A stretch of DNA of 6,419 bases from Bacilli bacterium (lineage in GTDB: Bacteria; Bacillota_I; Bacilli_A; RF39; UBA660). Below, in pieces: positions 1-5,206 of this stretch. The notes under the pieces were generated by a model. The model was not told where the DNA came from, made no database searches, and saw nothing but the letters and a program-made list of their open reading frames with translations. Where the stretch lies: assembly GCA_022793555.1 (NCBI GenBank), contig JAAWDB010000036.1, positions 1 to 6,419 on the forward strand, read 5' to 3'. The translations under genes were made by a program, and so were the position numbers. The number at the start of each line of letters is the position of its first letter. Position 1 is the first letter of the stretch.

Positions 1-843
1 AAATACCGTTCCTGTATAAATATTAAGACCACGAGCAAGAGTCAAATCAATATTGACTACATCAGAAACACCAAGACTTTCTAAATAACTAGAAACTTGC
101 GTTAACTCATCAATTCCTTTCTGAATCATTTCATTATTCGTATTAAGAAATTCTTGTTTTATCCCTTCAAATCCTAAATTAAAATAAGTATATAATCTCT
201 CAATTTGATCCGTAGTAATTCCACAATTTAAAAATTCTTTCTCGATTTCTTCCTTGCTTAACTTCTTAAACTTATCAATTACTGTAATAACACTAACCAT
301 TTGTTCATCATTTACACCACATTCCATTAATAATCCCGTCATCAATTTTCGATTGTTATAATCTACTGTACAAGATAACTGTAAACGAGAAAATACCATT
401 ACATATAAACTAATTAGTTCCGCATCAATATAAACATCACGAACTCCAACAACATCCACATCACATTGAATAAACTCTCGATTTCTTCCAACCTTTACTG
501 GACCATCACGAAAAACCTTTCCAATTTCATAACGTTTAAAAGGTAAATTTAAATCCTTCGTTAAAGAAATTAACTTAGCAAAAGGTACTGTCAAATCATA
601 GCGAAGAGCCAAATCTCTTTCTCCTTGATCCGTTAATTTATAAACCTCTTTTAAAATTTCTGCCCCTCCACCATATTTACTTGCTAAAACGTCATAATAA
701 CAAAGCGTTGGAGTCACTGCAGGTAAATAACCAAATCTCTCAAAAACTTCTGTCAAAATATTGGTTACATAATTCCGCACTAATTGTTCTTTCGGTAAAT
801 AATCAAAAGTCCCTTTAACGTTTCTTATTTCTACATCTTTCAT
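1..843 (-). CDS. hisS: Histidyl-tRNA synthetase, N-terminal 281 residues (runs off the left edge)
   Basis: Cytoplasmic class II aminoacyl-tRNA synthetase that charges tRNA-His. The frame is open from ATG at 843 to position 1, giving 281 residues of a protein usually about 420 long; the end of the catalytic core and the anticodon-binding domain are missing. Visible motifs: N-terminal VKGTFDYLP (residues 9-17), LRYDLTVPFA (80-89), motif 2 region FRDGPVKVGRNREF with QCDVDVVG (111-133), and the histidine-specific LARGLNIYTGTVF (269-281) with the catalytic-type Arg. LRYDLTVP and QCDVDVVG resemble the eukaryotic/archaeal HisRS branch rather than the E. coli type (LRPEGT). The HisZ regulatory paralogue normally loses the histidine-specific motif kept here, so HisRS is preferred. 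The start is set by GAAAGG 8 nt upstream (852-857). It is preceded by its own promoter, His-rich leader peptide and terminator. A second hisS elsewhere in the genome cannot be excluded. Confidence 0.92.
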   Translation of the reverse strand, partial: MKDVEIRNVKGTFDYLPKEQLVRNYVTNILTEVFERFGYLPAVTPTLCYYDVLASKYGGGAEILKEVYKLTDQGERDLALRYDLTVPFAKLISLTKDLNLPFKRYEIGKVFRDGPVKVGRNREFIQCDVDVVGVRDVYIDAELISLYVMVFSRLQLSCTVDYNNRKLMTGLLMECGVNDEQMVSVITVIDKFKKLSKEEIEKEFLNCGITTDQIERLYTYFNLGFEGIKQEFLNTNNEMIQKGIDELTQVSSYLESLGVSDVVNIDLTLARGLNIYTGTVF

Positions 844-860
844 ACGATCAACCTTTCTTC

Positions 861-894
861 AAAAAAAGGATTATACATTTCTGTATAACCCTTT
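861..894 (-). terminator. Intrinsic terminator of the hisS attenuator
   Basis: On the minus strand GGGTTATACA (891-882) pairs with TGTATAATCC (877-868) across a GAAA tetraloop, giving 10 base pairs including one G-U. It is followed at once by seven T (867-861). The A run at 894-892 can extend the stem into the T run. It lies between the leader peptide and the hisS ribosome-binding site with no other coding sequence around it, so it most plausibly works as a conditional terminator before hisS. Confidence 0.85.
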
Positions 895-956
895 ATACAG
901 ACACAAGCAACCAAAAAACTCACTTGTGTCCAACAATATCTTGTTTTACAAGTGAA
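881..956 (-). promoter_or_regulatory. Competing hairpins of a hisS transcription attenuator
   Basis: Five consecutive minus-strand segments can pair in mutually exclusive ways. A (956-948), inside the leader-peptide codons, pairs over 9 bp with B (927-919). B also pairs with C as a 12-bp hairpin, 931-920 with 910-899. D (900-893, CTGTATAA) pairs perfectly with E (888-881, TTATACAG) around an AGGG loop. E is also the left arm of the terminator that pairs with F (877-868). So A:B excludes B:C, and D:E excludes E:F. This matches the alternating logic of enterobacterial his-type attenuators. By analogy, a ribosome stalled at His codons would mask A, allow B:C with D:E stacked beside it, and let RNA polymerase read into hisS. 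The direction of the switch is inferred; the pairings are read directly. Confidence 0.75.
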
Positions 957-999
957 GACTTCTATGATGATGATAATATAACAAAATAATATCTAACAT
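946..999 (-). CDS. His-rich leader peptide upstream of hisS (17 aa)
   Basis: A short reading frame, ATG at 999-997 to TAA at 948-946, encodes MLDIILLYYHHHRSLHL: four His in 17 residues, three of them in consecutive CAT codons (972-964). A strong purine-rich ribosome-binding site, AGGAAGGAAG (1016-1007), sits 7 nt upstream, and a consensus promoter lies just before that. The last codons (CTT CAC TTG) form the first arm of the competing hairpins downstream, and hisS follows a terminator. The combination of regulatory His codons, correctly placed arms and terminator is diagnostic of ribosome-mediated attenuation in enterobacterial his operons. The peptide itself probably has no function; its translation rate would be the signal for charged tRNA-His. 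It is not homologous in any way I can judge to enterobacterial HisL beyond the His run. Confidence 0.82.
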   Translation of the reverse strand: MLDIILLYYHHHRSLHL

Positions 1000-1023
1000 C
1001 AAAAATCTTCCTTCCTAAAATCG

Positions 1024-1052
1024 AGTATAAAATGAATAAAAAATTTTGTCAA
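1024..1052 (-). promoter_or_regulatory. Consensus sigma-A promoter for the leader peptide and hisS
   Basis: A perfect -35 TTGACA (1052-1047), a 17-nt spacer and -10 TATACT (1029-1024). The start of transcription is predicted near A1016, which would put the leader-peptide ribosome-binding site almost at the 5' end and give a leader of about 173 nt before the hisS ATG. The strength of the core promoter suits control by attenuation rather than at initiation. Confidence 0.87.
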
Positions 1053-1104
1053 GCTTAGCGAATAAAACTTTTACGATCTTTTTTATGATAACGTCCAAAG
1101 AAAA

Positions 1105-1782
1105 TCATTTTCGAACTTCAATAAGTTTCATATTCGAATAATACTTCTTTAAAACATCATCACCATAATACTTATCAAAAAACTTCCCAACAAATGTAAC
1201 AGGTTCATATCCTCTTACCCGAAACATCTGTCGAAATATTGCTCCCCAAGAAACCGTAAAATCAAGGATTAATAATACTAAACAAATATTTGTAAAAATA
1301 AGTGCAAACTTCTTTGGAAAAGATTCGATCACCGAAGAAAGTGCTGGATAAACTACTTTCGCAAATAAAAGAGCTAAAAGTCCCCATACAATCATATAAG
1401 GAATGGTAGTTCTACCATTAATATTTAAAAATGCATCACGATAATCCCAAGAAACTGTTCCCAAAAATGTTTCTTGTAAAAAACTAATCCCATATTCAAA
1501 TGTTCCCCCGATTAAAGCTCCTTCCAAAAAAGTTTTAAAATTACTTTTTGGCTTTCGAAGTAATAAAACCGTAAATAAAACAGCGCCCGCTCCATAAATT
1601 GGACTAATCGGACCATAGATAACTCCTCGACGTAATTGCCACACCAATTCATGATGGTAATGATAATGAATAAAGATATTTAATATTTGCTCATAATAAG
1701 CACCAAAAATAGAACCCAATAAAAAAATCCAAAATAACTTATGAAAACAAATCCCCTGAGCAAAGCACTTTTCTTCTTTCAT
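1105..1782 (-). CDS. PF06541-type integral membrane protein (putative ABC-transporter permease family, function unknown)
   Basis: A 225-residue multi-pass membrane protein. Hydrophobic stretches lie at about residues 14-36, 52-75, 84-102, 126-150 and 157-180, suggesting five helices. Features I associate with the PF06541 family (labelled putative ABC-transporter type IV or CmpB-like) are the early G..E pair (IFGAYYEQ, 25-32), RRGVIYGPISPIYG (51-64), the FEYG element (95-98) and SWDYRDAFLNINGR (111-124). No partner ATPase gene is in this window, so the transporter label is weak. The C-terminal 45 residues are hydrophilic and Tyr/Lys-rich, probably cytoplasmic. Start: ATG at 1782 has AGAGG just upstream. 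It has its own likely promoter and follows the terminator of the glyS operon, so it is probably monocistronic. I see no convincing terminator between it and the hisS promoter, so some read-through into the hisS leader is possible. Confidence 0.8.
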   Translation of the reverse strand: MKEEKCFAQGICFHKLFWIFLLGSIFGAYYEQILNIFIHYHYHHELVWQLRRGVIYGPISPIYGAGAVLFTVLLLRKPKSNFKTFLEGALIGGTFEYGISFLQETFLGTVSWDYRDAFLNINGRTTIPYMIVWGLLALLFAKVVYPALSSVIESFPKKFALIFTNICLVLLILDFTVSWGAIFRQMFRVRGYEPVTFVGKFFDKYYGDDVLKKYYSNMKLIEVRK

Positions 1783-1813
1783 ACTACCTCTTCTTCTACT
1801 TAAATATTACCAT

Positions 1814-1822
1814 ATTGTACCA
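1814..1822 (-). promoter_or_regulatory. Possible extended -10 promoter for the membrane-protein gene
   Basis: TGGTACAAT (1822-1814) has the TGn extension and five of six -10 consensus bases, about 32 nt before the ATG at 1782. No good -35 is present at 16-18 nt spacing, which extended -10 promoters tolerate. It lies just downstream of the terminator at 1864-1838, where a new promoter would be expected. Confidence 0.5.
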
Positions 1823-1825
1823 TGT

Positions 1826-1864
1826 TTTACAAACAACAAAAGAACCTGTTTTAATCAAGTTCTT
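1826..1864 (-). terminator. Terminator of the LOG-glyS-393 aa operon, overlapping the last codons
   Basis: AAAGAACTTG (1864-1855) pairs with CAGGTTCTTT (1847-1838) over 10 bp with one G-U. The loop, ATTAAAA, contains the TAA stop of the 393-aa gene. The 3' arm runs into an interrupted T-rich tract (TTTTGTTGTTTG). The G interruptions make it weaker than an ideal terminator, but its position at the gene end supports it. Confidence 0.65.
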
Positions 1865-3032
1865 TAAAGCGTTTCTTTTGGCTTATATATAAAGAGATAT
1901 AAGCTTCCTTCATTTTTAAGAATTCATCATAAAGCATAATTCGGTAAGTTTCATAACTCTCTAGATCTTCTTCCAAAACCGCTTCACTTAAAATATCTTG
2001 TATTTCTGTTTGTGCTGATTTCATTATTCCAAAATAATAAGGAATCATACAAGTTGAATCAAAAACTGTATTTATCATTTCCTGATATAACTCTTCTTCC
2101 TGAATATCCAAACAAGACTTACGAATCATTTCTTTTTTTTCTTCAAATAAAACGTTATTTTGCAATATAACAGTGCGAAATAAATTATTTCCAAGTTCAA
2201 TACCATAACAATAAGTAAACAAATCATGTAACTCTAGGACTTCTTCTTGAGTTAAATATCTTACTAAAGTTTTGCCGTTCCAAAGTTCATGTAAACGACT
2301 TAAGCGCATTTTTTGTTCAAAAGAATTTATTGATTCAGTTTTCGAACAAACAGAAACCTTTTGTTGCATTGGCATCTTTTTATCTAAATAAGGAGCTAAC
2401 AAACCATCACGATAGTGTTTCGACATATGCCATTTTTTTAAAATTTGATCAGCACTTTTTCTTCCCTCTTCACTTGGTCGTCCAAAATATTGCATTAATT
2501 GTAAACTATCTCTTTGCTTTTCAAAAAACAACTGATCATAATAAAAATACAATTCTTTTTGATCATAAAAATCAATTTTAGAAGAAAAACCAAACATGCG
2601 ATCTCGCTCTAAAAGATAAAACGCTAACTGATGATAATAATCTATATTTCGAGAATCCTTAAAAAACTTATGATGTTGTTTTAAATACCAATTCAAAAAA
2701 CGAATTCGTTCTTTTACACTTAATTTCAAAACACCATCTTGAAAAACATATCCACATTCCATCGGTACACTTCCAAGTGGAATTTTAGTTGGAAAAATTT
2801 GCTCCATTAAACGAAAATCACTAATAACTTCTGTATAAGACATTAACATTGGTGACTTTTCATGAAAAGATTCAAGTAGCATCTGCATTTCATCCAAAAG
2901 AAGATGCTCGAATCTCTTTTCTTGATTAGACCATTGATTATTTTTATCACGATATTGCTCTAAGGAAATCTTCTTCGTATAAAGCATTGTATAAAAAATT
3001 TCATAAATTTGTTCTATATTTCTTTCTACCAT
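1851..3032 (-). CDS. Unrecognised 393-residue protein, last gene of the glyS operon
   Basis: I do not recognise this protein. It is soluble by appearance: no signal peptide, no membrane span, rich in Glu, Lys, Leu, Phe and Tyr, and probably largely alpha-helical. Distinct stretches are an aromatic-rich region at about 122-182 (several YY, FF and YF pairs), a hinge-like GRPSEEGRKSADQ (184-196), a polar Ser/Gln/Lys segment at about 215-240 that may be a linker, and a C-terminal helical half with two acidic runs. There is no recognisable catalytic motif, nucleotide-binding loop or metal-binding Cys/His cluster. The ATG at 3032 has AAGGTGGG immediately upstream and begins 16 nt after the glyS stop, so it is cotranscribed with glyS and would share the upstream T-box control. 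Its last codons form part of a terminator. The frame is long and intact with a proper ribosome-binding site, so I trust that it is a gene. Confidence 0.85.
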   Translation of the reverse strand: MVERNIEQIYEIFYTMLYTKKISLEQYRDKNNQWSNQEKRFEHLLLDEMQMLLESFHEKSPMLMSYTEVISDFRLMEQIFPTKIPLGSVPMECGYVFQDGVLKLSVKERIRFLNWYLKQHHKFFKDSRNIDYYHQLAFYLLERDRMFGFSSKIDFYDQKELYFYYDQLFFEKQRDSLQLMQYFGRPSEEGRKSADQILKKWHMSKHYRDGLLAPYLDKKMPMQQKVSVCSKTESINSFEQKMRLSRLHELWNGKTLVRYLTQEEVLELHDLFTYCYGIELGNNLFRTVILQNNVLFEEKKEMIRKSCLDIQEEELYQEMINTVFDSTCMIPYYFGIMKSAQTEIQDILSEAVLEEDLESYETYRIMLYDEFLKMKEAYISLYISQKKRFKELD

Positions 3033-3048
3033 AAACCCACCTTAATTT

Positions 3049-4437
3049 CTAAAATTGAATTTGTTCTTGAATATAATTCGCTAATTCTGAAATAGATAGC
3101 GTAATTTGTTCCATGGTATCACGATCTCTAACTGTAACCGTATTATCAACAAGAGTAGCATCATCAACCGTAATACAAAACGGTGTTCCAACTGCATCAC
3201 TTCGTCGATAACGTTTTCCAATACTTCCCGCTTCATCATAAGATACTTGAAAATCTTTCGCAAGTGTTGCATATAGTTCTTTCGCCTTATCTCCATGAAC
3301 TTTTTTTACAAGTGGCAAAATCGTTACTTTAACTGGTGCTAAATAAGGATGTAGTTTCAAAACAACTCGTTCTTCACCTTCTACCATTTCCTTTTGATAA
3401 GCTTCTGTTAAAATCGCTAATACTAAGCGGTCTAATCCAACACTTGGTTCAATAACATAAGGAATGTATTTTTCATTCGTCTCTGGATCTAGATATCTTA
3501 AATCACTACCTGAATAATCTTGATGAACAGTTAAATCGTAATCGGTTCGATCTGCAATTCCCCACAACTCATCAAATCCATGATAATAACGATATTGAAT
3601 ATCTGTAGTAGCCACCGAATAAAAAACAAGCTCTTCTTTTTTATGATCATGGAATCTTAAATTTTCTTTCGATAATCCTAAACTAAGCAAAAAATCCATA
3701 CAATAACTTTTATAATAGCCGAACCATTCTAAATCTTCTCCCGGTTTACAGAAAAATTCTAATTCCATTTGTTCAAACTCACGAGTTCGGAAAGTAAAAT
3801 TTCCTGGTGTAATTTCATTACGAAAAGCCTTTCCAGTTTGTCCAATTCCAAAAGGAAGTTTTAAACGCATACTTCTTTGGACATTTAGAAAATTCACAAA
3901 AATTCCTTGTGCAGTTTCTGGTCTTAAATAAACCACTGCCTTAGCATCTTCCGTAACACCTTGAAAAGTTTTAAACATAGTATTAAATTCCCGAATTTCT
4001 GTAAAATCACTTTTCCCACATTTTGGACAAGGAATCTCCGCTTCTTTGATAAAACTTTCTAATTTTTCTTTACTCCAACCATCACTGGATTCGTCAATAT
4101 CTTTCTCACTTAAATAGGCATCAACAATCTTATCTGCCCGAAAACGATTTTTACAATGTTTACAATCCATTAAAGGATCACTAAAATTAGCAACATGCCC
4201 AGTAGCTTCCCAGGTTTTAGGATTCATTAAAATAGCACTATTCATTCCGTAATTATAAGGATTTTCTTGAATAAATTTTTTCCACCACGCTTGGCGAACA
4301 TTTTCCTTTAAACTAGCTCCTAAAGGACCGTAATCAAAGGTATTTGATAAACCACCATAAATCTCACTGCCCTGAAAAATATAACCATATTGCTTACAAA
4401 AATTAACCAATTCTTCCATTTGTTTTTGATTATTCAT
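3049..4437 (-). CDS. glyS: Glycyl-tRNA synthetase, single-chain (alpha2) type
   Basis: Class II synthetase that charges tRNA-Gly in the cytoplasm, of the dimeric single-chain type also found in Staphylococcus and mycoplasmas rather than the two-subunit GlyQ/GlyS type of Bacillus. From the chosen start it has 462 residues, typical for the family. Visible elements: SEIYGGLSNTFDYGPLG (24-40); two Cys pairs, CKHC (92-95) and CPKC (137-140), likely a zinc-binding insertion; motif 2 FRNEITPGNFTFRTREFEQ (205-223); ELWGIADRTDYDL of the glycine pocket (290-302); motif 3 YVIEPSVGLDRLVLAIL (327-343); and an anticodon-binding domain from about 366. Start: an ATG four codons upstream (4449) lacks a good ribosome-binding site, whereas the ATG at 4437 has GGAG 6 nt before it and matches family N-termini, so 4437 is preferred. 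It follows the LOG gene after 70 nt with no convincing promoter, so it is read from the T-box leader. Confidence 0.97.
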   Translation of the reverse strand: MNNQKQMEELVNFCKQYGYIFQGSEIYGGLSNTFDYGPLGASLKENVRQAWWKKFIQENPYNYGMNSAILMNPKTWEATGHVANFSDPLMDCKHCKNRFRADKIVDAYLSEKDIDESSDGWSKEKLESFIKEAEIPCPKCGKSDFTEIREFNTMFKTFQGVTEDAKAVVYLRPETAQGIFVNFLNVQRSMRLKLPFGIGQTGKAFRNEITPGNFTFRTREFEQMELEFFCKPGEDLEWFGYYKSYCMDFLLSLGLSKENLRFHDHKKEELVFYSVATTDIQYRYYHGFDELWGIADRTDYDLTVHQDYSGSDLRYLDPETNEKYIPYVIEPSVGLDRLVLAILTEAYQKEMVEGEERVVLKLHPYLAPVKVTILPLVKKVHGDKAKELYATLAKDFQVSYDEAGSIGKRYRRSDAVGTPFCITVDDATLVDNTVTVRDRDTMEQITLSISELANYIQEQIQF

Positions 4438-4507
4438 ATTTTTCTCCATTCTTTTTTCTATTTAAAACATAATATAACCTTTATCTTAATATGATAGAAT
4501 TTAAACA

Positions 4508-5014
4508 CTAAAATAAAGATTCTAATTCATTTTCATCTTCAATAACCAAAAGCCCCTCTAAAATTTCTTCGTTACTAAAAAGTTCAGTTTTCGCCTTTTC
4601 AATAAAACGTAATAGATCGTCATAATAATGATTGTAATTCAAAATAATTATCCTTTTTTTCTCTTCTTTTGCACGATTTTCTTCTAAAAACGTAATAATT
4701 TCCCCAAGAGTTCCTGTTCCACCAGGCAAAAACAAAAAACAATCCGCCTGACTCCAAATTAAATTCATTCTTAGAAAAGAAGTATCACATATCATAACAT
4801 GATCATTACACATCTCATCAGAAACATATGCTTTTAAAATAATTTGTGTTACTTTTTCATCATCAAATACTCTAGCAACCTCTCCCATCATTCCATTACG
4901 AGTTCCCCCAATAATCAATTCATGTTGTAAAAGGCTACGTCCAACTCGTCTTGCTAACTCAAAATAATCAGAATCAATTTCATTTCTTGATGAACAGCCA
5001 ATAAATATTTTCAT
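4508..5014 (-). CDS. LOG-family (SLOG superfamily) nucleoside monophosphate hydrolase-like protein
   Basis: A 168-residue Rossmann-like protein of the LOG (lonely guy) group, often misannotated as lysine decarboxylase. Characterised members cleave a nucleoside 5'-monophosphate to free base and ribose 5-phosphate; plant members act on cytokinin nucleotides. Visible motifs are the N-terminal strand MKIFIGCSS, glycine-rich GGTRNGMMGEVA (36-47) and the signature LPGGTGTLGE (96-105), which carries the catalytic-type Glu. Arg82 (FLRMN) matches the Arg of the usual MxxRK motif, but the following Lys is Met here, and the protein is somewhat short for the family, so the substrate is uncertain. Start: a TTG at 5023 directly abuts the ribosome-binding site, whereas ATG at 5014 has TGAAAGG (5030-5024) at 9 nt and gives the expected MKIFIG start. 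It is the first gene after the glycine T-box, with glyS next. Confidence 0.87.
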   Translation of the reverse strand: MKIFIGCSSRNEIDSDYFELARRVGRSLLQHELIIGGTRNGMMGEVARVFDDEKVTQIILKAYVSDEMCNDHVMICDTSFLRMNLIWSQADCFLFLPGGTGTLGEIITFLEENRAKEEKKRIIILNYNHYYDDLLRFIEKAKTELFSNEEILEGLLVIEDENELESLF

Positions 5015-5034
5015 TATATCCAACCTTTCAAAAT

Positions 5035-5103
5035 AAAAAAACTCTAAAGAAAGAATAGGGACGAGTCATAAACCCGCGGTTCCACCCTACTTATTCTTTA
5101 GAA
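5035..5103 (-). terminator. Terminator arm of the glycine T-box leader
   Basis: Minus-strand 5101-5085 pairs with 5060-5044 at 15 of 17 positions, broken by a 2x2 mismatch (5093-5092 against 5053-5052). Two further pairs at the base (5102-5103 with 5043-5042) are possible. A T run (5041-5035) follows. The loop holds the T-box core. The upper part of this stem is also helix A1 of the antiterminator, so only the lower part is exclusive to the terminator state. A canonical terminator, with the 3' antiterminator arm pairing downstream, is not evident: only a weak GACTC/GAGTT pairing exists. Confidence 0.75.
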
Positions 5104-5156
5104 GAATCTCTCATCACTATATAGCTCCAGTTTTCCACACCATCATCGCTTATATA
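5044..5156 (-). promoter_or_regulatory. Glycine-responsive T-box leader with a very short Stem I
   Basis: The T-box core AGGGTGGAACCGCG (5088-5075) is unmistakable. The antiterminator folds in the standard way: helix A1 (5089-5085 with 5060-5056), bulge TGGAACC (5084-5078), then A2 (5077-5073 with 5065-5061). A Stem III-like hairpin pairs ATTCTT (5107-5102) with AAGAAT (5098-5093). Upstream, a lower helix (5156-5148 with 5125-5118, one bulged A) leads to a kink-turn-like GATGA (5147-5143) opposite GA (5127-5126), then only three weak pairs (5142-5140 with 5130-5128) and a 9-nt loop containing GGA (5136-5134), a Gly codon in the right place for a specifier. There is no room for the usual distal Stem I. 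Uncharged tRNA-Gly would promote transcription of the LOG and glyS genes. Confidence 0.9.
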
Positions 5157-5161
5157 AATTT

Positions 5162-5190
5162 ATTATACCTAATTAAATATTAAATAACAA
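5162..5190 (-). promoter_or_regulatory. Sigma-A promoter for the T-box leader
   Basis: A perfect -10 TATAAT (5167-5162), a 17-nt spacer and -35 TTGTTA (5190-5185, four of six consensus bases). Transcription should begin near 5155, right at the base of the short Stem I. This limits the leader to about 120 nt before the end of the terminator. Confidence 0.82.
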
Positions 5191-5206
5191 TCCTTTTTGC
5201 AATTAA

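Noticed and set aside
844..1023. A T-box in the hisS leader
   Set aside because: No GGGTGGNACCGCG-like core is present on either strand here; the terminator is paired with a leader peptide instead.
1053..1104. A terminator after the membrane-protein gene
   Set aside because: Only weak AT hairpins such as GAAAA-TGA-TTTTC are present, without a proper stem and T run.
2330..2581. Plus-strand reading frame of 83 codons
   Set aside because: It lies antisense inside the intact 393-aa gene, has no visible ribosome-binding site and a composition expected of a shadow frame.
3081..3296. Minus-strand reading frame of 71 codons
   Set aside because: It overlaps the anticodon-binding domain of glyS in another frame; the glyS frame is clearly the coding one.
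4438..4449. ATG at 4449 as the start of glyS
   Set aside because: Only a weak A-rich stretch precedes it. The ATG at 4437 has GGAG at 6 nt and yields the usual length; some use of 4449 cannot be excluded.
4450..4507. A separate promoter for glyS in the LOG-glyS gap
   Set aside because: A TATATT-like -10 exists, but the hexamer at -35 spacing matches poorly; in AT-rich DNA this is expected by chance.
5015..5023. TTG at 5023 as the start of the LOG-family gene
   Set aside because: It directly abuts TGAAAGG with no spacer, while ATG at 5014 has good spacing and gives the family N-terminus.
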